Shown here piece by piece: positions 1 through 6,180 of a stretch of 9,259 nucleotides of DNA (position 1 is the first letter of the stretch; each line of letters opens with the position of its first letter). Position numbers and translations under genes: made by a program. The DNA is from an uncultured Solirubrobacterales bacterium (lineage in GTDB: Bacteria; Actinomycetota; Thermoleophilia; Solirubrobacterales; Solirubrobacteraceae): assembly GCA_937973575.1 (NCBI GenBank), contig CALJKH010000216.1, forward strand, positions 1-9,259, read 5' to 3'. The notes under the pieces are model-generated. The model did not search any database, was not told the DNA's origin, and saw only the letters and a program-made list of their open reading frames with translations.

Positions 1-88
1 GCGCGAGATTGCCCAGTGGTTTGATCAGATGCTAGAGCGCCAGCCCTGGATGGCAGGGGAGCGCTTCACGGTGGCCGACATCACCTGT
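1..88 (+). pseudogene. C-terminal fragment of a glutathione S-transferase (truncated remnant)
   Basis: Reading from base 2, the translation gives WFDQMLERQPWMAGERFTVADIT. This is the typical start of the GST C-terminal helical domain, where the G-x-x-x-(S/T)-x-A-D (N-capping box) motif is one of the best conserved parts of the fold. A normal GST continues for several dozen residues after this point. Here the family resemblance ends at about base 85, and the frame then runs antisense through the MMPL gene to a stop at 467-469 with no GST-like sequence. The N-terminal thioredoxin-like domain, if present, lies left of the window. Because the MMPL gene ending at 103 looks intact, the GST probably lost its 3' end by deletion or rearrangement. 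An assembly junction is the alternative. The fold assignment is fairly sure; the pseudogene status is inference. Confidence 0.55.
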
Positions 89-102
89 GAACTAAATCAC
101 GG

Positions 103-2316
103 CTATTCGCCGGCAGCTACCTTCGGCCGCTCAGTGGCTTCACCCTCGATCCCGAGGTGTGGAAGCACCTTGTCGAGCCAAGCCGGAAGCCACCAAGTGG
201 CGTTTGCTGCCAAGTCCATTACGGCTGGCAACAGGATCACGCGGATAACAAAGGCGTCAATAAAGACTGCAGTGGCAAGCCCGAGGCCGAACATCATGAT
301 CACCTTGTCGTCAGTTCCGATCATGAACGAGGCGAATACGCAGATCATGATCGCGGCTGCAGCAGTAACGACTCGGCCAGTCGCAGCAAGCCCGGAACGG
401 ACAGCCCCGCGGGGATTGCCCGTCTTCGTCCATTCCTCCCGGATCCGCGAAACGATGAAGACTTCGTAGTCCATCGAGAGGCCAAAGATGATCGCGAACA
501 TCATCACCGGCAGGAACGGCTCAATCGGGCCTGGCTGAATCCCTAGAAGCCCTGCGCCCCAGCCCTCTTGGAACACGAGGGTGACAACGCCCAGCGCGGC
601 TCCGATCGACAACAGGTTCATCAGCGCCGCCTTGATGGGCACTAGAACCGACCTGAAGACAACCATCAGCAGCAGAGCTGAAAGAAGGACGACCACACCA
701 ATGAAGAGCCAGAGCTTGCTGCTGAAGATGTCAGCAAGGTCGATTGTCGCCGGAGTGAAACCACCGATCAGAACCTGAGTGTCTGTACTCGCCTCAAGCT
801 TCGGTGCCACATCGCTTCGCAGATGCTTGACCAGTGCAGTTGTTGCCTCGCTCTGGGGCGAGCTCTCAGGGTAAGCGACGATCACCGCGGTTGACCCGTC
901 CTTGCTGAACATCGGGCCGTACTTGGAAGCCTTGGGTCCTGCCTCCTTGCCGGCAACAGGCATCCTTGTGACCTGGCTGACCCCCGGAGTCTCAGTGACC
1001 CCCTTCTGAACAGCTGCAACAGCTTTCTGGTCACCAGGCTTAGGGACTGTCACTACGATCTGCATCGGCCCGTTGAAGCCAGACCCAAAGCCAGAAGCGA
1101 GGAGGTCATATGACTGTCGCGTCGTCTGGTCTGGCGAGTCGTTGCCTGCGTCATTATGCATCTGGCGCATTCCGAAAGCAGGGATTGTCAGCGCGACAAG
1201 AATGGCCGTACCGCCAATTGCGCAGATCCAGCGATGGCGAACCACTCCGTCAGACCAGCGTGCCCAAACCTGGCCCTCCTTCTCGGCTCCGCGGCCTTGC
1301 GACCGCCCCCTGCCGATCCTGCCGCCCACTCGCTCGAAGCCAAGCAGCGCTGGAGTCAGGGTGATCGCCGCGAGCATCGTGACGAGCACAACCATTGATG
1401 TTGCGATCGCCACCCCGTAAAGGAAGGAGATGCCAAGCAGGACCATGCCGAGAATGGCGATAACCACTGTCACTCCTGCGAACACGACAGACCTGCCCGC
1501 AGTGTTCATCGCCTCGATCACAGCACCCTCAAGGCGCTCCCCATTTGCGGCGTAGGAGTCCCTGAATCGGCTGACAATGAACAGGGAGTAGTCAATACCT
1601 ACGCCTAGCCCAATCATTGATGCAAGCTGCGGGGCGAAGTCCGCTGTATCGATCGATCGACTAAGTAGGCCGAGCAGTGACAGGCCAACTCCTAGGCCGA
1701 ATAGCGCCGTGCCAACTGGCAGGCCCATTGCGAGCACTGACCCGAAGGTGAATAGAAGAATGATCACGGCTGCACCAACGCCGATCAGTTCAGTCAGGCC
1801 AGGTGGCTTGCGCTCAGCGAGGGCGATGGCCTGCCCGCCGAGCTCAACCTTGAGTCCGTCGCCGCCAGCCTGCTTGGCAGTGTCGATAACCCGCTGAATG
1901 TCGGCCTTAGGCATCTGCTGGCCGAGCTTGTCGAAATCAACAACTGCGAAGGCGATCTTTCCGTTCTTCGAGATCTGCCCCTTGCCCTGCGGTGTGTATG
2001 GGCTCACGACCGTCGCTACATGCGGCTCCTTGGCGACCTTGGCGAGCATTGTGTTGACTCGCTTCTCAATAGAAGGGTCTGTGACTGCGCCCTTGTCTAC
2101 AGAGACAACAATCTGCGACCTATCCCCCGCCTGGTTCGGCGCTGCCTTTGCCAGAAGGTCTGCTGCCTCCTGCGACTGCGAGTTGGGGAGCCTGATGTTG
2201 TTTGAGTAGACGGCCGGGTAAGCCTTACCAATTGCGCCGACCCCAACCAAAATGACTAGCCAGAGAGCAACGACTAGGCGGCGGTGGGCAAAGCACAGAC
2301 GAGCAATCGAACTCAT
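103..2316 (-). CDS. MMPL/RND-family membrane transporter, 737 aa
   Basis: Predicted proton-motive-force-driven exporter of the cytoplasmic membrane; MMPL relatives move lipids or other hydrophobic molecules to the cell envelope. It has the duplicated RND layout: TM1 at about residues 14-31, an outer loop at about 35-172, five spans at about 175-325, then a second half with TM7 at about 362-382, an outer loop at about 385-530 and five spans at about 535-697. Each half carries the Asp-Tyr pair of proton-relaying MMPL helices: D242/Y243 in GLGVGIDYSLFIVSRFR and D616/Y617 in FGLSMDYEVFIVSRIRE. A basic, Gly/Arg-rich cytoplasmic linker (about 330-350) joins the halves. I chose the ATG at 2316 because AAGGAG lies 4 bases upstream and TM1 follows at once; an upstream in-frame start at 2454 would add 46 non-membrane residues and abolish the divergent promoter space. 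The substrate cannot be read from sequence. The divergent lipoproteins are candidate partners. Confidence 0.93.
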   Translation of the reverse strand: MSSIARLCFAHRRLVVALWLVILVGVGAIGKAYPAVYSNNIRLPNSQSQEAADLLAKAAPNQAGDRSQIVVSVDKGAVTDPSIEKRVNTMLAKVAKEPHVATVVSPYTPQGKGQISKNGKIAFAVVDFDKLGQQMPKADIQRVIDTAKQAGGDGLKVELGGQAIALAERKPPGLTELIGVGAAVIILLFTFGSVLAMGLPVGTALFGLGVGLSLLGLLSRSIDTADFAPQLASMIGLGVGIDYSLFIVSRFRDSYAANGERLEGAVIEAMNTAGRSVVFAGVTVVIAILGMVLLGISFLYGVAIATSMVVLVTMLAAITLTPALLGFERVGGRIGRGRSQGRGAEKEGQVWARWSDGVVRHRWICAIGGTAILVALTIPAFGMRQMHNDAGNDSPDQTTRQSYDLLASGFGSGFNGPMQIVVTVPKPGDQKAVAAVQKGVTETPGVSQVTRMPVAGKEAGPKASKYGPMFSKDGSTAVIVAYPESSPQSEATTALVKHLRSDVAPKLEASTDTQVLIGGFTPATIDLADIFSSKLWLFIGVVVLLSALLLMVVFRSVLVPIKAALMNLLSIGAALGVVTLVFQEGWGAGLLGIQPGPIEPFLPVMMFAIIFGLSMDYEVFIVSRIREEWTKTGNPRGAVRSGLAATGRVVTAAAAIMICVFASFMIGTDDKVIMMFGLGLATAVFIDAFVIRVILLPAVMDLAANATWWLPAWLDKVLPHLGIEGEATERPKVAAGE

Positions 2317-2363
2317 GTGACTCCTTAGGTCAAGACCAAGCCGATCGGGGCGGAAGGCTGGCT

Positions 2364-2376
2364 GCCCGCAATTGTA
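2364..2376 (-). promoter_or_regulatory. Candidate promoter (-10 box) for the MMPL gene
   Basis: TACAAT on the minus strand (2376-2371) differs from the sigma-70 consensus by one base. It would place transcription start near 2364, giving a leader of about 48 nt that contains the AAGGAG site. No convincing -35 hexamer lies 16-18 bp upstream (ACAGGA is the closest), so the call rests on the -10 box and its position. Confidence 0.35.
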
Positions 2377-2405
2377 TTGACGCGCGCCGCGACTCCTGTG
2401 AGGAT
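2377..2405 (+). promoter_or_regulatory. Candidate promoter for the lipoprotein pair
   Basis: TTGACG at 2377-2382 matches five of six -35 consensus bases. The hexamer 17 bp downstream, GAGGAT (2400-2405), keeps only the conserved second A and final T of a -10 box. The start would be near 2412, about 43 nt before the first lipoprotein ATG. The -35 directly abuts the minus-strand TACAAT of the MMPL promoter, so the two polymerases would compete for the same DNA. The call is weak because of the poor -10. Confidence 0.25.
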
Positions 2406-2454
2406 GCCCACCATCCGGCTCAAGCCCTTTCAACCGCCCGTCCGAGGAGGACAC

Positions 2455-2943
2455 ATGAAGAAACTGCTCGCTCTTGCACTCCCACTCGCAGCCCTGCTCC
2501 TCACCGCCTGCGGTAGCTCGACGACAAACGCGACCGACAGCGTCAAATCAGAGCTGTCAAAGCGCGAAAGCTCAATCTCTAGCTCGATTGCGAGCACTCT
2601 GACTCAGGCCACGTCAGGTGGCAAGGGAGCGACAAAGACAGCTGACGGCGGGTTCAGCAAGGACTGCACCGTTTCAGGAGTCCCGAATGTCAATCCCACC
2701 AGCGTGAAAGTGGCTGTAACTGCGAAGGGCTCGCCGGCCGCTGTGAGCTCATTGATTGCCTGCCCCAGCGCGAAAGGCGTCGTCCGAGTGGTCGCGAATT
2801 TGAAGGCTCAGAAGCCGATCAGAGTCGGCCCGTTTCAGTGCACTCCAGTCGTCCAGGGCAACAGCACTGATTTCACCTGCAGTTTTACCGCGGCCAATTC
2901 GATTTCGGCAACTTATAAATTCGCTCTTCACTTCAAGGGATAA
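2455..2943 (+). CDS. Secreted lipoprotein with four-cysteine domain (copy 1), 162 aa
   Basis: Function unknown. The N-terminus is a classic lipoprotein signal: MKK, a Leu/Ala-rich core, then lipobox L-T-A-C with the lipidated cysteine at residue 19. A Ser/Thr-rich stretch with heptad-like hydrophobics (about 25-60) follows, then a compact domain (about 68-162) beginning KDCTVSGV. Its four cysteines, C71, C103, C129 and C142, probably form two disulfides outside the membrane. The neighbouring gene encodes a paralogous domain with cysteines spaced 32 and 26 residues apart exactly as here. The start is the ATG at 2455, which has GAGGAGG (2444-2450) four bases upstream; an in-frame TTG at 2377 has neither a ribosome site nor a signal peptide. 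The gene is divergent from the MMPL transporter and probably co-transcribed with the next lipoprotein. I do not recognise a named family; the lipoprotein call is firm. Confidence 0.85.
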   Translation: MKKLLALALPLAALLLTACGSSTTNATDSVKSELSKRESSISSSIASTLTQATSGGKGATKTADGGFSKDCTVSGVPNVNPTSVKVAVTAKGSPAAVSSLIACPSAKGVVRVVANLKAQKPIRVGPFQCTPVVQGNSTDFTCSFTAANSISATYKFALHFKG

Positions 2944-3008
2944 CGCTAGGCGGCGCCGAAGGTAGATCTAGCCGTAAGGCCAACACCTGTAACTACTTGG
3001 AGGAACTA

Positions 3009-3470
3009 ATGAAGAAGCTGTTTACCGCCGGGCTCGTCGCATCGGCAGCACTTGCACTTTCAGCCTGTGGTGGTACGAAGACCACGACTGTCACATCAAC
3101 CGTGCAGCCAACGTCGACCGCCACAACCACATCGGCGCCGACCACCACAACGACGACCACTCCGGCCCCCGGACCAATCAGCAAGACATGCTCCGTTACA
3201 GGAGTCAAGAATGTCTCGCCATCGACGGTTCCTGTTCAGCTTGACGCAAATGGTTACCCGGCCAACAAGGCAGCACTCGCTAACTGCGCGACTGCGACCT
3301 ACCTCGTCAACTTCGTGGCTAACCAGAAGGCTCAGAGCCCGGTCTCAACGAATAACTTCACCTGCACGCCAACGGTTTCTCTCGGTGGCTCTAAGGCTGT
3401 ATTCCTGTGCTCCGGAGCTAACAACACCATCAAGTACAACTTCACTCTGAATTACAACCTCAAGGGCTAG
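3009..3470 (+). CDS. Secreted lipoprotein with four-cysteine domain (copy 2), 153 aa
   Basis: Function unknown; a paralogue of the gene just upstream. The signal peptide MKKLFTAGLVASAALALSAC ends in lipobox L-S-A-C with the lipid-anchored cysteine at residue 20. A low-complexity Thr/Pro/Ala linker (about 23-57) then probably spans the cell wall. The C-terminal domain (about 59-153) starts KTCSVTGVKNVSPSTV and has cysteines C61, C93, C119 and C134. Spacings of 32 and 26 are the same as in copy 1 (last interval 15 versus 13), and both copies share an aromatic-rich C-terminal strand ending F-x-L-x-x-x-K-G. The ATG at 3009 has GGAGG five bases upstream; a TTG at 2997 overlaps that site and is unlikely. 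The 65-bp gap after copy 1 contains no terminator, so the two genes probably form one transcript ending at the hairpin beyond 3486. Confidence 0.85.
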   Translation: MKKLFTAGLVASAALALSACGGTKTTTVTSTVQPTSTATTTSAPTTTTTTTPAPGPISKTCSVTGVKNVSPSTVPVQLDANGYPANKAALANCATATYLVNFVANQKAQSPVSTNNFTCTPTVSLGGSKAVFLCSGANNTIKYNFTLNYNLKG

Positions 3471-3485
3471 TAGCTCTAAGGTTCG

Positions 3486-3527
3486 AGCGCCTCGGGTGGC
3501 TTTAAGCCCCCGGGGCGCTTTTTTGTT
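3486..3527 (+). terminator. Rho-independent terminator of the lipoprotein operon
   Basis: GCGCCTCGGG (3487-3496) pairs with CCCGGGGCGC (3509-3518) with one U-G wobble, extended by an A-U pair at 3486/3519. The apex can add GGC/GCC around a TTTAA loop. A run of six T follows directly (3519-3524), then GTTT. It starts 15 bases after the stop of lipoprotein copy 2 and insulates the monooxygenase gene, which would then need its own promoter. Confidence 0.92.
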
Positions 3528-3583
3528 TCAACCGAAGGGGTTGGTCGGCCCCGCCAGCGGTCGGTTTGCGCAACACTCCCTCC

Positions 3584-5074
3584 ATGTCCGTGAATGGAAA
3601 TGGATCTGGCCCGCACGAACCGAGTGTCGTGATCATCGGGGCAGGCTTTGGTGGCCTCGCAGCTGCGATTGAGCTTGAGCGCAAGGGCCACAGCAACTAC
3701 CTCGTCCTCGAGCGCCAAGAGAACGCTGGTGGAGTCTGGAGGGCAAACCAATACCCAGGCGCTCGCTGCGATGTTCCATCAATCATCTACCAGTACTCCT
3801 ATGACCTAAGGCCTGACTGGTCTAGGCGCTTTGGCAACCAAGCCGAGATCTGTGAGTACTTGGAGGATGTTGCTGCCCGCAACGGTGTCACCCCCAAGAT
3901 CCGCTTCAACACCGCAGTCGAATCAGCTGTCTTCAACGAGATCACAGACAATTGGACACTGACTCTGGAAGGTGGCGAGGTAGTGACCACCGATGTCCTC
4001 ATCTGTGCCACTGGCCAGCTCAGTAACCCAAAGACGCCTGCTGTGCCGGGGATCAGCAGCTTTAAGGGGGACGTCTTCCATTCAGCCGAGTGGGACCAAT
4101 CAGTCGACATCACAGGCAAGCGGGTCGCAGTTGTGGGTAGCGGAGCTAGCTCAATCCAGGTCGTGCCAGCAATCGCACAGCAGGTATCCCACCTGACCCT
4201 CGTTCAGCGCCACCCCAACTGGGTCGTAGGCAAGAAGGACTGGGCCCCTAGCAACCTCGAAAAGACTCTTGGACGCCGCTTCCCATTCCTCCTGCGCTGG
4301 TACCACAACGTCATGTGGCTCTACTTCGAAGCTAGGTACCCGCTAGTCCTGCGCAAGGCTGACCCAGTGCGCAAGGTCTGGGAGAGGATTCTCCGCCGGC
4401 AGATCGCAAAGGAGCTCGTAGACCCTCAGAAGATCGCTGCTTGCACACCCGACTACGCACTTGGCTGCAACCGCATTCTGCTGTCCTCAGAGTGGTACCC
4501 CACGATCGCACGGCATGATGTTTCAGTCGTTAACTCAGGCGTTGTGGCTGTTGACGAGACTGGATTGGTCTGCGAAGACGGAACGCATGTCGATGTCGAC
4601 GTGATCGTTTGGTGCACTGGCTTCACTGCGACCGACTACATCGCCCCGATGGAAGTCACAGGTCGCAATGGCTTGACGCTGCGTGAGGCATGGAACAAAG
4701 GCCCAGAGGCCTATCTGGGGCTAGTTACGCATGGGTTCCCCAACATGTTCATGGTCTACGGCCCTAACACGGGCAGCCTGACCAACACGCTTGTCTGGAT
4801 GTTCGAGAAGCAGTCCGAATGGATCTCAAAGGCCCTTGACTACCTCCAGGCACGCGGAGGCGGAGCGCTTGAGGTCCGCAAGTCAGTTGAGGCTGATTTC
4901 AACCGCGAAGCTCAGGAACGCCTGAACAAGACTGTCTTCACTGCCGGTTGCCCTGGTTGGTACACGACTGATGACGGCAAGGTCACAGGCGTATGGATCG
5001 GATCCCACGTCGAGTACGGCAATAGGACAGCCGAACTGGACACTTCGATCTTCGAACCTGCGCGACGAAGCTAG
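3584..5074 (+). CDS. Baeyer-Villiger-type flavin monooxygenase (FAD/NADPH), 496 aa
   Basis: Predicted class B flavoprotein monooxygenase that uses FAD, NADPH and oxygen to insert an oxygen atom next to a ketone or at a heteroatom. Visible motifs in order are: FAD Rossmann motif G19-A-G-F-G-G24 after VVII; GGVW (49-52) and YPGARCDVPS, typical of cyclohexanone/4-hydroxyacetophenone monooxygenase relatives; the BVMO fingerprint FxGxxxHxxxW(P/D), here F160 to D171 with H166 and W170 present; NADPH Rossmann motif G185-S-G-A-S-S190; and CTGF (344-347) of the ATG-type motif. The length suits the compact type I BVMO group. The ATG at 3584 is chosen because the Rossmann strand starts soon after. No Shine-Dalgarno is visible, so translation may be leaderless; a TTG at 3566 is a poorer alternative. 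The gene stands alone between a terminator and a convergent gene, so its substrate is unknown. Sulfur or amine oxidation is also possible. Confidence 0.92.
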   Translation: MSVNGNGSGPHEPSVVIIGAGFGGLAAAIELERKGHSNYLVLERQENAGGVWRANQYPGARCDVPSIIYQYSYDLRPDWSRRFGNQAEICEYLEDVAARNGVTPKIRFNTAVESAVFNEITDNWTLTLEGGEVVTTDVLICATGQLSNPKTPAVPGISSFKGDVFHSAEWDQSVDITGKRVAVVGSGASSIQVVPAIAQQVSHLTLVQRHPNWVVGKKDWAPSNLEKTLGRRFPFLLRWYHNVMWLYFEARYPLVLRKADPVRKVWERILRRQIAKELVDPQKIAACTPDYALGCNRILLSSEWYPTIARHDVSVVNSGVVAVDETGLVCEDGTHVDVDVIVWCTGFTATDYIAPMEVTGRNGLTLREAWNKGPEAYLGLVTHGFPNMFMVYGPNTGSLTNTLVWMFEKQSEWISKALDYLQARGGGALEVRKSVEADFNREAQERLNKTVFTAGCPGWYTTDDGKVTGVWIGSHVEYGNRTAELDTSIFEPARRS

Positions 5075-5241
5075 CCAGTAACGCGCTGCTCTTCGATCGC
5101 CCGGTTCTCCTGACGCTCAGAGAGAATCCGAACAGCTACAACCGCGAGCAAGATGTTCACGAGTACCCCGATGCCGAGGAACGTGAACAGAAGGCCAATT
5201 GAGAATGACCAAGCTGGGCTGAGTGCGATGAGAGTGTTCAT
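5071..5241 (-). CDS. Small single-span membrane protein, 56 aa, unknown function
   Basis: The reverse strand from the ATG at 5241 reads MNTLIALSPAWSFSIG, a hydrophobic segment to about residue 40 (VLVNILLAVVAVRIL), then a strongly charged tail SERQENRAIEEQRVTG and TAG. One transmembrane helix (about 14-39) with the charged C-terminus inside is the simplest topology. TAGGAT lies 9 bases upstream and could act as a weak ribosome site (AGGA) or as a -10 box for a leaderless message. It follows the SigH-type gene on the same strand, separated by that gene's terminator hairpin, so it is probably transcribed separately. Its stop codon shares the palindrome CTAG with the stop of the convergent monooxygenase. 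It has no SecE, RpmG or other family motif that I recognise. The hydrophobic-then-charged pattern and lack of internal stops favour a real gene; conservation is untested. Confidence 0.6.
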   Translation of the reverse strand: MNTLIALSPAWSFSIGLLFTFLGIGVLVNILLAVVAVRILSERQENRAIEEQRVTG

Positions 5242-5289
5242 TGGTTCGAAATCCTAGCGCCCCAGCCCGGCGGCTGTATGCCAAACGAA

Positions 5290-5325
5290 GAAGCGCCCAG
5301 CTACCGGGTGGTAACTAGGCGCTTC
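5290..5325 (-). terminator. Terminator hairpin downstream of the SigH-type gene
   Basis: In minus-strand RNA, GAAGCGCC pairs with GGCGCUUC (8 bp). The stem then continues as U-G, AG/CU, U-G and UACC/GGUA to an ACCC loop: 16 consecutive pairs. In plus-strand RNA the two wobble positions become C-A mismatches, so the structure is built for minus-strand transcripts. The tail UUCGUUUGG is only moderately U-rich. It begins 21 bases after the sigma factor stop codon. Confidence 0.72.
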
Positions 5326-5346
5326 GTCAATCCAATGGAGATGGGA

Positions 5347-6009
5347 TCAGGCTGCGACTTTGCGCGACTCGAGGTGCACGCCAACCTTGCGCTTGACGCG
5401 CTGAAGGGCGTTATCCACAGTCTTTGTGTCACGACCTGTGCGCTCAGCAATCTCCTCATACGGGCGACCGTCGAGGTAGAGCGCAAGAACCTCAGCCTCA
5501 AGCTCTGAGAGCTCGGCTGAAAGGCAATCCACAAGGGCACGAAGCTCCTCGGAGGAGATAACACGGCTTGCAGGGTCATCTACAGCTGGCCCTGGAATGA
5601 ACTCGTCCAGTGTTGGCTCGCCTTCGCCCTGTGAACCGCTTGGCGATGAGGAGAAGGACACGTACTGGTTCAAAGGCGTGTGCTTATTACGAGTCGCTGT
5701 CTTCACGGCAGTGATGATCTGGCGTGTGATGCAGAGCTCAGCGAAGTTCCTGAAGCTTGATTCACGGTCTGTTCGGTAGTCCCGAATCGCCTTGTAGAGG
5801 CCCACAAGACCCTCTTGAATCAGGTCATCTGAGTCACCTCCAGCGAGGAAGTACGACGACGCCTTGAGGCGTACGAACCCGTGATAACGACGAACCAGTT
5901 GATCAATTGCCTGGTCGTCACCTTGCTTGGCAAGGGCGATAAGGAACTGATCATCAACCTTAGGTCGAGCCTTAGGCTTTCGTAGAGCTGGCTGGGGATT
6001 TGTTGACAT
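5347..6009 (-). CDS. sigH: SigH-family RNA polymerase sigma factor (sigma-30 type), 220 aa
   Basis: Alternative sigma-70-family factor lacking regions 1.1 and 3, closest in pattern to Bacillus SigH (Spo0H), which is 218 aa. It directs RNA polymerase to its own promoter class. Region 2 spans about residues 33-110, with DDLIQEGLVGLYKAIRDY (core binding, 61-78) and FAELCITRQIITAVKTATR (-10 recognition, 89-107). An acidic, Ser/Gly-rich linker (about 118-150) follows, then region 4 (about 160-213) with the helix-turn-helix YEEIAERTGRDTKTVDNALQ. The ATG at 6009 has AAAGGA seven bases upstream, in line with the start of relatives. It lies downstream of cysS and rlmB on the same strand, as in Bacillus, but after a 221-bp gap with its own promoter candidates and with a terminator behind it. 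The stimulus it answers is unknown; presence of sigH does not itself imply sporulation. Confidence 0.9.
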   Translation of the reverse strand: MSTNPQPALRKPKARPKVDDQFLIALAKQGDDQAIDQLVRRYHGFVRLKASSYFLAGGDSDDLIQEGLVGLYKAIRDYRTDRESSFRNFAELCITRQIITAVKTATRNKHTPLNQYVSFSSSPSGSQGEGEPTLDEFIPGPAVDDPASRVISSEELRALVDCLSAELSELEAEVLALYLDGRPYEEIAERTGRDTKTVDNALQRVKRKVGVHLESRKVAA

Positions 6010-6025
6010 GCGCGCGTCCTTTCGA

Positions 6026-6039
6026 ACAGCAATAGCTGT
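6026..6039 (-). other. Small hairpin next to the sigH ribosome-binding site
   Basis: In the sigH leader, ACAGC (minus strand, 6039-6035) can pair with GCTGT (6030-6026) around a TATT loop. The stem ends only four bases before the AAAGGA ribosome site. It could tune translation, but five base pairs is within what chance gives. Confidence 0.25.
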
Positions 6040-6075
6040 AGTGGTAGTCGACGCACTGCCTCCCCTGGCGCCATC

Positions 6076-6087
6076 TCCTGAATTGTA
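6076..6087 (-). promoter_or_regulatory. Candidate sigH-proximal -10 box
   Basis: TACAAT on the minus strand (6087-6082), the same hexamer as upstream of the MMPL gene. It would start transcription near 6075 with a leader of about 66 nt. The nearest -35-like sequence, TTGAGA (6114-6109), is 21 bp away, longer than the usual 16-18, so the pairing is uncertain. Confidence 0.35.
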
Positions 6088-6143
6088 CCCAAAACTTCAA
6101 CCACTAATTCTCAACCTGTGGTAGAGGCTTAAGGAATCACGGC

Positions 6144-6172
6144 AGCCTTCCATAACTCTGCACGCTTGTCAA
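6144..6172 (-). promoter_or_regulatory. Candidate upstream sigH promoter with perfect -35
   Basis: The minus strand shows a perfect TTGACA (6172-6167). Seventeen bases downstream is AAGGCT (6149-6144), which keeps only the second A and last T of a -10 box. The start would be near 6137, leaving a long leader of about 128 nt to sigH. The -35 sits 8 bases downstream of an 11-bp inverted repeat, a plausible operator position. Confidence 0.35.
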
Positions 6173-6180
6173 GCAATATT

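Noticed and set aside
1073..1420. Plus-strand open frames opposite the MMPL gene
   Set aside because: They are antisense to conserved transmembrane segments and show no protein-family pattern.
2377..2454. N-terminal extension of lipoprotein copy 1 from a TTG at 2377
   Set aside because: It would bury the signal peptide behind 26 polar residues and overlap the divergent control region; the ATG at 2455 has a strong GAGGAGG.
2317..2454. 46-residue N-terminal extension of the MMPL protein
   Set aside because: The extension is polar and Arg/Gly-rich with no membrane character, and AAGGAG sits directly before the ATG at 2316.
2945..2972. GCTAG/CTAGC hairpin between the two lipoprotein genes as a terminator
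   Set aside because: Only five base pairs with an 18-base loop and no T run; the genes more likely share one transcript.
3529..3543. CAACC-GAAGG-GGTTG hairpin upstream of the monooxygenase as a riboswitch or operator
   Set aside because: A five-pair stem is expected by chance, and nothing else around it forms a known riboswitch fold.
5071..5241. Small membrane protein as SecE, by analogy with Bacillus sigH-rpmG-secE order
   Set aside because: It lacks the amphipathic helix and the conserved V-x-W-P-x-R motif of SecE, and its charged tail follows rather than precedes the membrane helix.
5278..5508. Plus-strand reading frame antisense to the end of sigH
   Set aside because: It has no ribosome site or recognisable domain, and it overlaps the well-supported SigH region 4 on the other strand.
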